Notes under the pieces: model-generated
What the model saw: the letters and a program-made list of their open reading frames with translations, nothing else
What the model was told of the DNA's origin: nothing
Databases searched by the model: none
Shown: positions 1-10,012 of the stretch, in pieces
How the letters are laid out: the number at the start of each line of letters is the position of its first letter
How positions within the stretch are numbered: position 1 is the stretch's first letter
Assembly (NCBI GenBank): GCA_024509875.1
Contig: JAMPIV010005806.1
Coordinates: forward strand, 464,001-528,000
DNA from: Oreohelix idahoensis
Lineage: Eukaryota; Mollusca; Gastropoda; Stylommatophora; Oreohelicidae
Direction of reading: 5' to 3'
Length of the DNA stretch: 64,000 nucleotides
Made by a program: the position numbers and the translations under genes

Positions 1-1
1 C

Positions 2-142
2 GGCAATGAAGGAGCTGACAGACTAGCTTCTATAACACCCATCTTAATAAGGGAAAGATACCAAGGAAAATTAATCATCACTTATTGGAGAACGGCACTG
101 CATTGATGAATGACCAAGGCCATGAGTGCTGGAACTTGGCAT
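2..142 (+). pseudogene. LINE ribonuclease H domain, 3' fragment
   Basis: Frame 2 from the first bases reads GNEGADRLAS, the conserved C-terminal RNase H motif (G-N-E-x-A-D-x-L-A) found at the end of I- and Jockey-type non-LTR retrotransposon polyproteins. About 35 codons stay open to a TGA at 107-109, and the next frame continues for about 15 codons to TAA at 162. The rest of the gene lies left of the window. RNase H would remove RNA from the RNA-DNA hybrid during target-primed reverse transcription. Short and broken; retroviral-type RNase H is a less likely alternative because no Gypsy features follow. Confidence 0.55.
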
Positions 143-162
143 CTATTTAAAACTTGCAGGGA

Positions 163-726
163 TTGACGTATGAGAGGATGCATCTGTAGTGTCTACAACC
201 ACGGCGCTACAAGAAAAGTTAGAATTCATACACATGTACACACAACGAGAATGACGAAGGTATGTAAGGCCACTAACACAAATGTATCGGTCCTAGTCAA
301 GAAATTATGTCAACCAAAACCTAGTGACGTCATGCTCGGAAGGAGTTCTGCTATTGGACCGATATATAGGACAGACTAATTTGAAATTACACACACACCG
401 CCAAAGTATTCTATGCACGAAAAACTAAGGGTAGAGCTCGACACGACATAATTCCAATCTGTAAATGGCGGCAGCCTACCTCAACCAAGTATTTTCCAGT
501 GTGTTTCTGTGGCTAGAGGGGGAGTAGTTGTGGTAAAGTGGGATGATATAAATATTTATAGGGGACTTAGTGTACTGACTGAGATCAGCTGTGAAGGTAT
601 CTGTATCTAATAGGTGTGGTGTATTACAGATGACCTTACTTGCTACCACATTTATACCTCAGTCAGAATTATTCTGGAATATTGTGATGACTACGTTGAA
701 TGTCTAGGGTTATGAAAATGATGAAG
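163..726. other. intergenic, nothing recognised
   Basis: There is no credible coding region; the longest open frame (170-379) has no recognisable domain. A short purine run (GAGGGGGAG, 518-526) resembles a polypurine tract, but I see no LTR homology after it. Confidence 0.4.
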
Positions 727-2991
727 TGTAAGTCACAACAACAACAGACAGATAAACAATTTAATTTATTCCACAACCTTTACAACACTGTGACAATCAC
801 ACACATAAAACACTCTATAAGACTATCTTAAATGAGTCAAGTGTTAAAGTTTAAAAATATATGTATTAATTCCTTTCAATAATGGATATCCTGATTCAAC
901 TACACAGTGAACCAGGAATCACAATCAAATGTAATTACAGGTTATATGTACACAATTTATAGATAGACTCTTTGTATTGACATATATTATTATTATTATC
1001 ATATGTGTGTAAGTTGTGATGTAGTACTATGAGGTAATACTGGCTTGTTCAAGCTTGGTTGTTGTTTGTCATCATGACTTCAGGTGTTTTCTTATGGTGG
1101 AAATAGTATTTGGAAAAGTTCACAGTTCCTGTCATTTGAAACAATTTATTGTCCCTCTTTAACTTATATACTGTCAATTTTAGAGGGGGGGGGGGGACAC
1201 ATAGGATAAAGCTTCTCTGGCCACAGAATCTTATCTTCTGTGATGGCGGCAGGAAACAGTCTCCTCTGCTCGCTTGCTTCACTGTGTTCTTGAGGCCTCT
1301 CACTGGTCGCTATCTGGACCAAGGGGTATGCTATCAGCCTCTGGATTCAGCAAAACTCAGACCAGGTGCTGCTTCAATAAGTTAGGACCACGGTCCCTGA
1401 AACAAGAAGGTTGTACCTCCTACTTCAGAACTAATTTATAATCTGTTTCCACACTGAACACAATACATAACAAACACTGAGTTCAGAGCGGTAGGCCAAC
1501 TGCTAGCTTCATCTGAAACAATTTACACCAGTATTCTTCTCCTTAATGGTTACTACGCCTCTGCAATTCCAGCATTAGTTCCTTCTAGTCAATAAGATAG
1601 GTGTCAGTGTACTATCTGGTGATCCCATGCAGATATACTTCTCTCCGACAAGTTTTGTTCAGGTTGGAGCAGTATCTAGGCTTTGCCTCATGTTTGCTAC
1701 TGAACCACACACATATACAGACATAAATTATCAATTCACATTCAATTTTCATCAAAAAGATATCAAATATGTCAATCTTACCACAATTCATGGAAATAAT
1801 AAACAAATACGTTGACCGGCGATGAATAATGGCACAAATTCCGATCTGCCTCTGTCCCAGGCTTTTATTTAGAAAAATATGAGCTGGATCTCAACGCACT
1901 GTTTCTTAGTAAGTTTATTTTAAAATGTGGCACTGAACAGACGCTCCTAATTGACTATATTAACTGGTCTAGCCAATAGGACCATGTTTACCAAAGCTTT
2001 TGAAAAAATTTACCCTTCCGACGTTTCCCCTAACAACCAAAATTAGTATTTGCAGTCCGACTAATCGTGTTTAGCCTTACATATCATTCCCGCCAATCAA
2101 ATCGGATTTAACATGGTGGCCTATTTCCCGTAAAATGGTGGTTTCAAAACATGCCACTGTGCGATTATGATTTGGTGCTGTCAGACATCCTCACTATTTT
2201 CTTTTGGCTATAATTTGTTAATTCCTAGACTATTTGCGTAACACTTAACATATTCTTTGTCAGCACGTCCTAAGGAACCCAAATATATTAATGTAATGAG
2301 GCTAAGTGGCTCCGTTCAAACTATGTATTCTAGGATAGTCGTGTATTTTTTTTTATTTTTTTTTTTATTTTTTTATCGATTTAGAACCGCCACCTGTCCT
2401 GCCTTTTCGACTGTTCTGTCATACTAATGTCAGGATTTCAGATATAAAACAGTAGAATGTCATGTTTCCTAATAAGCATTAAACATGTTTTTAAACCTAA
2501 CCCTCGTATTGGTAGTGTTTTTTATCACTGTCTATTTGAAAAAAAGTTAGTGCTTCATGCCTTACGCTTGGGGGTGGCATTAATTTTATATCGCGAGACG
2601 CGTGTTAGTGTTGCCGGCGTTCCTCCGTTCAGCCCTCTCTCTTTCTATCCTAAGTCCATCTGTCCTTTCGTTTATGTTAACGTAGTGTATAAAATGAAAT
2701 TAATGGAATATTAATCTAGGTCATTACGCAGCTTGCGTATCTCAAGGTTTTCTAAGAAATACAGTACACGTTTTATTGTTTTGTTGAAACGCGTGTATGC
2801 TGCTGTAGGCTTTACTAGTAAACGTGAAAGCGTGAGAATATGCAGACGAAGCAGAAAAAGAGGGATCTCGAGTACAGTCATTGTGACAGCACTGTTCTTT
2901 ACCATTCTTCTTTCCCTTTTATTGAATTTATGTGTTAGGCTTTACATTTACCTTTTAATTTATATATGTGGATTTAGAATGTTTCACGACA
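727..2991 (-). repeat. Gypsy LTR without its element (minus orientation)
   Basis: About 2 kb matches, with many substitutions and small indels, the LTR at 61.1-62.7 kb that follows a minus-strand Gypsy pol gene. Homology runs clearly from about 976 to 2991. On the minus strand it would start TGTCGTGAAA (at 2991), the same start as the other copy. The far end is less certain: TGTAAG at 727 is a plausible terminus, and a minus-strand AATAAA lies just inside it near 760-765. Neither a PPT nor a PBS adjoins it, so it looks like a solo or truncated LTR. No 5-bp target duplication is visible at these boundaries. It contains a G12 run at 1185-1196. Confidence 0.7.
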
Positions 2992-3600
2992 GTAGTGTTA
3001 CTGAATTAGTTATGTGTATAATGTCATTATTGTTTTTAAATAATTCAAATATGTAGCATGATGTAACTACCTAAGTATTGATTCAATGGGATTGTCGCGT
3101 GGTGAGAAAAAATACGCAAGACAAATTCTTGGTTAGTGATACTATTAAACCGAGCGGACGCGAGTGCCTCTCTCTATCATTTTCTAGCGCCGTGTACTGG
3201 CTACATAAACGAAGCGATATTTGTTTTTGATGGCTAACGAATAAAATTCATATAAACAGAAGGAATGATCAGAAAGAGTGGATAATAGTTCCGTTAGGAG
3301 TGGAGAAGTCCACATTTATTTCCTTTTAAACAACTAATTACACTGTTGTTGCAAAAAGAAGATAGAAGCTTGAGAACAGACAACTTCATCATATTTTGTC
3401 AAGTTAAGCCACTTTGAAAAATTATATAAATTCTAAGACCAACCCAATAGAGGAAATATTGGAGAGAAAGAAGCTATTGATGGTACCATAACAGTAAGGT
3501 ATCAACATACGTGATCCATACAAAAGATAAAAGGAACGAAAAGGAGGAAGAAATTTAGAAAACACAAAACCGCCGCGCGAGCCGGTTGGAACGAACATTT
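2992..3600. other. flank between LTR and LINE ORF1
   Basis: No coding signal. The sequence is AT-rich at first and becomes more GC-rich from about 3565, approaching the promoter-like segment ahead of the ORF1 gene. Confidence 0.35.
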
Positions 3601-3644
3601 TAGCAGCGGGCGCTAGAAGCTTTCTTGCTCGCTCGCTGGCTGTG

Positions 3645-3652
3645 TATAAATA
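3645..3652 (+). promoter_or_regulatory. TATA box upstream of LINE ORF1
   Basis: TATAAATA sits in a GC-richer segment (GCTCGCTCGCTGGCTGTG just before it), about 25-30 bases ahead of ACAGTTTA near 3671, a plausible start site, and about 130 bases ahead of the best ORF1 ATG. A strong TATA box is unusual for non-LTR retrotransposons, which mostly use internal promoters without TATA. It could be a host promoter captured by, or lying next to, the element. Confidence 0.5.
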
Positions 3653-3778
3653 GAGAGGAACCGTGGCAGACAGTTTACTTTTTTGATTTTCCTAGCAGCA
3701 TTTCAAATCGTTGAAGACAGCACTATACTAAAACGAGCGTCCTTTTCAGGGCGAACACAGCCGTCGGAATTCACTAAA

Positions 3779-5609
3779 ATGGGTCGTACCAAGCCACAAG
3801 CGAAAAAGAGGAAAGTCTATACAAGCCCTCAAACACTTGTCAGCAGCATCAAACAAGAACCTGCAAAAAACAAACAGAGTCAACCAGAGAGCACGAATAC
3901 TCCAACTACTAGCGTCGTGGTCAGTCCTTCTCAGAAGACGAACAACGCAGCCAGTGACACGAACGATGAGCAACCCAAAGCGTCGAAGGCAGAGGACAAA
4001 CAGACTCCGAAGCCGGGCAAAGCAACATCACCGATGAAACAAGATGTCGAGGCAGCGGCTCCACTGTGTAGTGACCAGACTACATCTACAAATCAAGGCC
4101 ATAAAACTTCATCAACAGAGGGTAAATATACCATGAAACCCGACAAAATAAATCCACCACCAAAACAAGATATCATAGTCGAGTCTCCATCATGCAGTGA
4201 CCAGACAACTTCGGTGAAACTAGACCAGATTCAGACGAAACAAAATGTGAATCCGTCCAGCAGACCACACACTCAAACTGAGACAGATGTCGGAAAGTGC
4301 CAGCTTCGCAAGCAGAGAAATGCTGTTTCTCACGAGACACTACAGGAGAGAACCATAAAGATCACTCAGATATCGGGAAATGAGGCCACGCTCAGGGCCC
4401 TACCCGACGATAAAGTGATCGGTATCTTGGAGGCAATAACGGGCAAGAGGAGCATTAATAGAGTTGAAAGACACGAAAAAGGTGTTATAATATCGCTAAA
4501 TAACACGGAGAAAACAACAGAACTGATGGTCGAACTAGAGTCCGGACACAAAGAAGTCCAGCTGCCCCACCAGATGAAAGTTACTATGGAGATCTTCAAG
4601 AAGACCAAAAAGATAGTTGTAAGAGGGATCGACAACAATCGATCTACACAAGAAGTCCACAGCCGCCTAAAAACAGAAAACAAAAATATCAAAATAACGC
4701 AGGTTGAAAGACTGAAGACATGGGACAAGAAGGACACAAACCTACTTATCTTAACTATTGAAGGGACTTCAAGACCAACACAACTCAAGTTAGACGACAG
4801 ATATCGAAAAACAGAAGAATACATCCCTCCAGTTATGCAGTGCTCAAACTGCCAGCAATTTTCACATACCAAGAAAACTTGCAGGAGAGAGACAGTTTGT
4901 CGGTACTGTGCGGGAAGTCACGCATACAACGAATGTCCTGGGGCGAAAAAAGATACCAACTATAAAGTACGCAACTCCAACAGAACCTGTGCAAACTGTC
5001 TCGGGAACCACGGGCCAAGATACCGTGGATGTCCGACCTTCTGTGAGACAAAGGCCATACTGAAGGAATCGATAACAAAAAACATCCCCTTCAGAGAAGC
5101 AAGAAACCGAGTGGCTTCAGGCGGCACTGTCAAACAGGAACAGCACACAAGAGCCCAGCTGGTAAAAATAACATCAGAGGTGCGAGACTTAAAACAACAA
5201 CTCAAAGTCGAGACGAACAAGCAACACAACGAAGACTCAGATGCCTTAAGAGACGAAACAATAGGAGCCTTACAGAGCGCCCAGGCAATGTTACAGGAAA
5301 TGAAATCCATCAAACACGAGATAAAAGTCGACATCGTCAAAACTCGCAGAACTAAAGGCAGAGAACGAAGAAATCCTCAAAAGAATTGAAAAAGAGAGAA
5401 GGATCGTTGAGGATATCCTTACAAAAAGTAGAGAACAAAACAAAGAAACTAAAGACAAAATGAGAACAGAAATCATACAGCAACTAATAAGCAATCAAGA
5501 AAGAACAAAAGCAGCCATAATAGAAGGCATACCTAATATAATTAAGTCAGCCATAGAACAACACACATCGAAACAGACAACAGCGAGTAAGGACCAAACA
5601 GGCAGCTAG
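3779..5609 (+). pseudogene. LINE ORF1 (Gag-like, three CCHC knuckles), one frameshift
   Basis: This is a nucleic-acid-binding ORF1 protein of the Jockey/I/R1 type, which coats element RNA. An ATG at 3683 is in frame, but the ATG at 3779 (AAAATGG context) starts the basic MGRTKPQAKKRK sequence and is preferred. Residues up to about 200 are low-complexity and rich in Ser, Thr, Lys and Gln. Three zinc knuckles follow near 4840-5040: CSNC-x4-H-x4-C, CRYC-x3-H-x4-C and CANC-x3-H-x6-C. The C-terminus is a charged coiled coil. The frame meets TGA at 5387-5389. One extra base in the AAAA run at 5339-5342 explains this, because the neighbouring frame continues the coiled coil for about 88 codons to TAG at 5607-5609. 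No endonuclease/RT ORF follows, so the element is truncated or non-autonomous. Confidence 0.8.
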
Positions 5610-5610
5610 T

Positions 5611-5626
5611 GGTCCTTTTCATGACC
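5611..5626 (+). promoter_or_regulatory. histone-type 3' stem-loop, copy 1 (one mismatch)
   Basis: GGTCCTTTTCATGACC begins two bases after the ORF1 stop. It fits the metazoan histone mRNA stem-loop pattern (six-base stem GGYYCU, four-base loop UUUC, then the complementary stem) except for one stem mismatch. A purine-rich CAAGGAACG about 16 bases downstream resembles a histone downstream element. The function is inferred from pattern only. Confidence 0.4.
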
Positions 5627-5789
5627 AGACATCTCCAGGACAAGGAACGCGATACCAGCGAAGACGTTAAAACACTTTATCCCCCAATATAACCGTTTGT
5701 AACCCGTAAGGCAGGAAACGAATACCATGAGCACGCCACGACACCATAACCAGACAAGCAACGAAGAGGTATCCAGACAGTCAGCTAGT

Positions 5790-5821
5790 GGTCCTTTTTA
5801 GGACCAGTCCTTTTTAGGACT
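5790..5821 (+). promoter_or_regulatory. two adjacent histone-like stem-loops
   Basis: GGTCCTTTTTAGGACC (5790-5805) and AGTCCTTTTTAGGACT (5806-5821) each form a perfect six-base stem with a TTTT loop. The first is preceded by CAGCTAGTGGTCCTTTT, which also precedes the copy at 5611. The roughly 90 bases after each site are also related (both contain a CCCCAAT/AATATAACC-like stretch). A 3' UTR module of about 180 bases therefore seems duplicated in tandem, with the hairpin better preserved in the second copy. Confidence 0.45.
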
Positions 5822-7055
5822 AACAACCGGCTAGCACCGAAGAAACTAAACGCAATATATACCCCAATTATAACCAACTTTCAGGTTGAACAGGGTATAA
5901 CAGCAACATAGTAGACAAAGGAACGAACGGACGAACGAACGAGACAGTTTACACACGCAAAATTAAAACCACCGGAAGAGAGACTAATTTGACGGCACAG
6001 AGAGAGAGAGAAGGATCAACACCTGAGCAAGTTCATTCCTATTTGTTATGCCGGGCAGTTTTAACTTTTGCCAAGCCTTCAGTCAGTTCTACTTCTGATT
6101 TATCCTAAATGGGGTATGTAATATTACGAATATATATGTATGTATGTATGTAAATACTTCTTTTACAGGTTTGATAATTAAATTAAACTGCGAGAACACA
6201 TTTGAATTCAAAATGGAGAATGGGGCAAGGACCAGGATGCATAACAGAGACGCGCAGGAATGGAAAGGCAGAACTAAGGGAAGGCCTATGTTGTATAACA
6301 TTGTTTTATTGATGACTGCAATTCAAACTGACTGTAGAAGGAAACTGCAGCATCATGACTGTGTACAGAAATTGTATTATGTATTTTTGAAAATGTAAAT
6401 CACTTAGACTTGTCATTTGCCTATACACTGCCATTGAACCAGAACTTATGCCATACCTATATAAGCATACACTGAACACATCACCTCACCACACGCAGAC
6501 CTGTGAGAAATTACCACACAAGGGCTAGCCACATGCTACATATTTTGCAGGTTTACTGGTCTAACTTGGAACAGCCTGATCTGAAACTACAATCCACTCA
6601 ACGTATACTGTGTGTGACGGAGTTCAAGTGTTTTGGCTCCATCATTCCTTGGCTAGCCAAACATAAGATCCAAGAAGCTGTATTTCAACTACACACGTAT
6701 GTTACCAGACATTGTGCAGGACTGTAAAGCTAAGTCCTAAGTGTTAATATTCCAAAACCTTCTGTGAGATCCCAAAAGAGACCGTGTAGTGATGAAAAGT
6801 GCAATCTGTGTTAACCCAGTGCAGGCAAAAGACTTTAGGATTAACGTAGACATGAAATTTATGTAAAAAGTTATAAATATTGTTGATTTTTGTATTTTTT
6901 CATTGTAATTGAAATCTTCCGATTTTCAAAAGAGAAAGAAGAAACTAGATGTACATTAATAAATAATTCAGTAAATTGTAATTTTATGACTTGTCATTTT
7001 CTTATTGTTGACAGTTATATTTTGCTGTATTATTGTTGTCACAGTATAGTTAGGT
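5822..7055. other. 3' flank of ORF1 gene and intergenic DNA
   Basis: Contains a short CGAA repeat (about 5922-5943), GA runs (6000-6012) and TATG repeats (about 6133-6152). I recognise no gene; open frames are short and lack domains. Confidence 0.35.
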
Positions 7056-7059
7056 GACG

Positions 7060-7200
7060 GTAGCACTCTAGAGCTCTTGATCTATACTAATTCCATCCAG
7101 ACTTGTGCTCTTTACAGCTATAGCTATACCTGTGCCATCCTTACACCAGTGCTCTTCTCCGAGACTGGGATATACCTGTCCAGACTAAATTTACTTGTCT
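7060..7200 (+). repeat. diverged LTR fragment related to the 9.5/12.1 kb repeats
   Basis: The segment holding CCTGTGCCATCCTTACACCAG and GAGACTGGG is a diverged relative of the LTR segment at 9489-9757, which shows CCTGTGCCAACCATACACCAG and GAGACTGGG. The order of the conserved words is the same. It probably marks a third copy of that LTR family. Confidence 0.45.
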
Positions 7201-7259
7201 AATCTTCTACACTATCAACATCTGCCACTCTTATTAAAACATTACGTCACAGGGATGGA

Positions 7260-9488
7260 CTCGGTTAAAGACTTAAGATTATGAATGAAAGAAAGCAAAC
7301 TAAATCAGGATATCTAAAAGCCTTAACACTGATTGCAGAAACGATCATTATATTTGTTGATAAGAAGAAGTGGAATGGACTATGGAAGCTGATTTGTAAT
7401 ATAAAAACTATATAATAAATGTGTATAGGTTGTTGTTTCTTTGATAATGTCACTGCAGCTAGACGTCTGTAAAACTGGCAGTATAACAATGACATTGTGT
7501 GTATGTCACCCGCATACAACATTCTGATGACAGACGCACACAGACACTTAATCTAGAGGAACTCTTAGGTGGAGTTTATGTCACGGGATTTTTCTCGGCA
7601 TTATTTAGTTACATTTTTTAGTGCTTTTCTGTGGTCGGCACATTTTTTCCCCTGCTATCAAGCAGATATTTAGTACTTTCAAACCATCTTACACTCATTT
7701 TAGTGATAAGCCGTCATGTATGTTTGTTTACCCGTTCATCCCTGCTGGACAAGGAGACGGATGAGATAATATTAACCGCTAATCTTGTTGGAACATTTTT
7801 GGTGTGCCCGGCATCAGGTTACGGATTAGCACTAGAATCGCCCAGCGAATTTGTTGAATCGCTGAAAAGGCATAAGTGCTTTTCCCGACCAGATGGGAAA
7901 ACGAAGAATTTTGTTTGCGCGAGCGACGGGTAGTTAGATTACTCGCCTTCGCGACACATTTCTGGACAGACAAGAATGACATAATCGTTTCCGGTACACC
8001 TTGTTACAAAGCCATTACTTTTAATGAAAGTAAGATGTAGTATTTGAGAAAACATTGCCGAGATATGATCGAATGTTTTCATTCCATATTTGGGAGACAT
8101 GACTTTTGCAGTAACGCGCAGCAATTTCCGTGTGGTAATAATTTGATTTACCCCAGAAAACACGCATGTTTGAAACGATTGACAGACAATCGGAATGAAG
8201 GTACAACACCCCTTCCGATTGGAGCCCTGCTGAACATTGTAACAAGCCAACGCGGGGGGGGGGGGGGAAGAGAAAGGCAATATGACATGACACTTTAGCC
8301 AGGTTAAAGCACTGTGAAAATTCACTCGCGCCAAGAAGACAGCCATAGTTAAGAATAGTACCAGACCGGACTTTGTTGGAGCATTTTGAGGACTTAGAGC
8401 TAAGAACATCGCTATCATTCAAAGACGAAAAACCGGAATCTGAGGGAACTGAAAAATGCAGTGTGGGAACTTAGTGCTAAAGTAACAACACCCCAGACCA
8501 AGTGTAAGGGGCCTCTACAGGTGCCTTTATTTCTCTGAGCCAGCAGGCTGTGAGCCTAAAGGTTGGCGTAAGTTGTACATTTTGAATTCTATATTTTTGT
8601 CATTACTAACATGTGAACTAATACGTATATATTGACATGTAAAGATCAATGTGTGAAAATTGCTAGTCGATGTCCCAGTCATTTGAGGCTGGCCACCTCA
8701 GCAAATAGAATAAGGATTTCATGAACCATCACTGCCAGCGCTGGTGACTGCTTTATTGCGACTTTCTTATACAGAACAAAAAGCAGTGGTAGTCCCAAGT
8801 GTCACAACTATTGGCAGCTAAGTGAAACTTAAAAGCTGCCAAGTGAACTGTCCGTTTTCGAAAACCATAACATCACACTGTGATGAATACTTTTTTCTGA
8901 ACAATTATTCATTTTTTATAACTGTTAAACATAACTGATATTAAATTTATTACTTGTATAAAGACAAAACAATTTCATCATTTTGAATGTACTACACCTG
9001 TATGTCTCAGACAATTTCTTAAATACACATTAGCAGAGCTAAATATTAATACGAGAAAATTCGCTGTGGGCTTGTACAATCTAAAATTATATTACATAAT
9101 CCTTCACAAAAGTTGTCGGCAGGTACTAGAGTTAACATGCTCAGCCAATAAAGCATTGTTCTCGCTTACTGAATTTCGTGTGAACAGTCCCTTGCGGTAG
9201 AAGCATCATTATCATTCGACCTACAACTACGCCAAGAGTAATCTTGTGCAAAGGTAGACACATTTGAAGACCCAAATCAATTACTCTTGAGCTTTGACCA
9301 TTGTTGGACCACTACTGCAGAGCTAATGAAAGGCAAACCGTGACACATGGTGTACAAATTTTGTGAATATCTCTAAATAATTATGCGAATGTCTATAATG
9401 TAACTGTCAAACTTTATCCATTCCATAGAAAGAAGACAAAATCATTATACATAATTAAATTGATTAATAATTGTACCCGAGGATTTTG
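7260..9488. other. no gene recognised; may include the 5' part of a Gypsy LTR
   Basis: No supported gene. A G14 run occupies 8254-8267. The right part, ahead of 9489, may be the rest of the 5' LTR of the decayed Gypsy element, but the 3' copy is truncated and nothing is left to compare. Confidence 0.3.
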
Positions 9489-9757
9489 TTAACCTCATCA
9501 TTGTTAAAGTTACATGTTCATTTTGATTTTCCCTACATTAAAGCATAGGATAGTCTTAAGCGATGAGACAAGTTAGACTCTTGTACTAAATTCTTACCAC
9601 TTGGTCAAGAGATCTTCACAGTCTGATTATAACCTGTGCCAACCATACACCAGTGTTCGTTTCTGAGACTGGGTTATTTCTTTTAGTCCAGAATTCTCTT
9701 TTGTCACTGTCATCTGTGTCATCGAGATACACCTGTATATCATTCGACCTCGCTACA
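9489..9757 (+). repeat. 5' LTR remnant of decayed Gypsy element
   Basis: Direct repeat with 12076-12323: both carry GCATAGGATAGTCTTAAGCG, GTCAAGAGATCTTCACAGTC and ATCATTCGACC, and end in CGCTACA. After the terminal CA the sequence CTGGGGGCTAG begins, a plausible tRNA primer-binding region. The Gag-like frame starts about 255 bases downstream. Confidence 0.65.
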
Positions 9758-10012
9758 CTGGGGGCTAGATCGTCGGGATATCTTTGATATTCCAGAGCCA
9801 CAACTTTATATCTCTGTCTTTAGAATTTTTGTCATAAAAATTTTGAAAAAGTTTTGATAGAAATATATTTTAAGTACTATTGAGTACGTAATAGAAGGCT
9901 CTTCCATAAATTGTGACATTGGTCTTTAATTAACTTTAATTTAAGTAATTAAGTTAATTATAATTAAGATAGTTTGAGTAAGACTACTTGCCCTACTCGA
10001 CTACAGTATATC

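Noticed and set aside
4366..4872. 168-codon minus-strand hydrophobic frame
   Set aside because: Antisense of the LINE ORF1 protein, whose zinc knuckles prove the plus strand.
7939..8418. Overlapping minus-strand frames of 159 and 133 codons
   Set aside because: Two frames open over the same G-run-bearing stretch, no domains and no supporting context.
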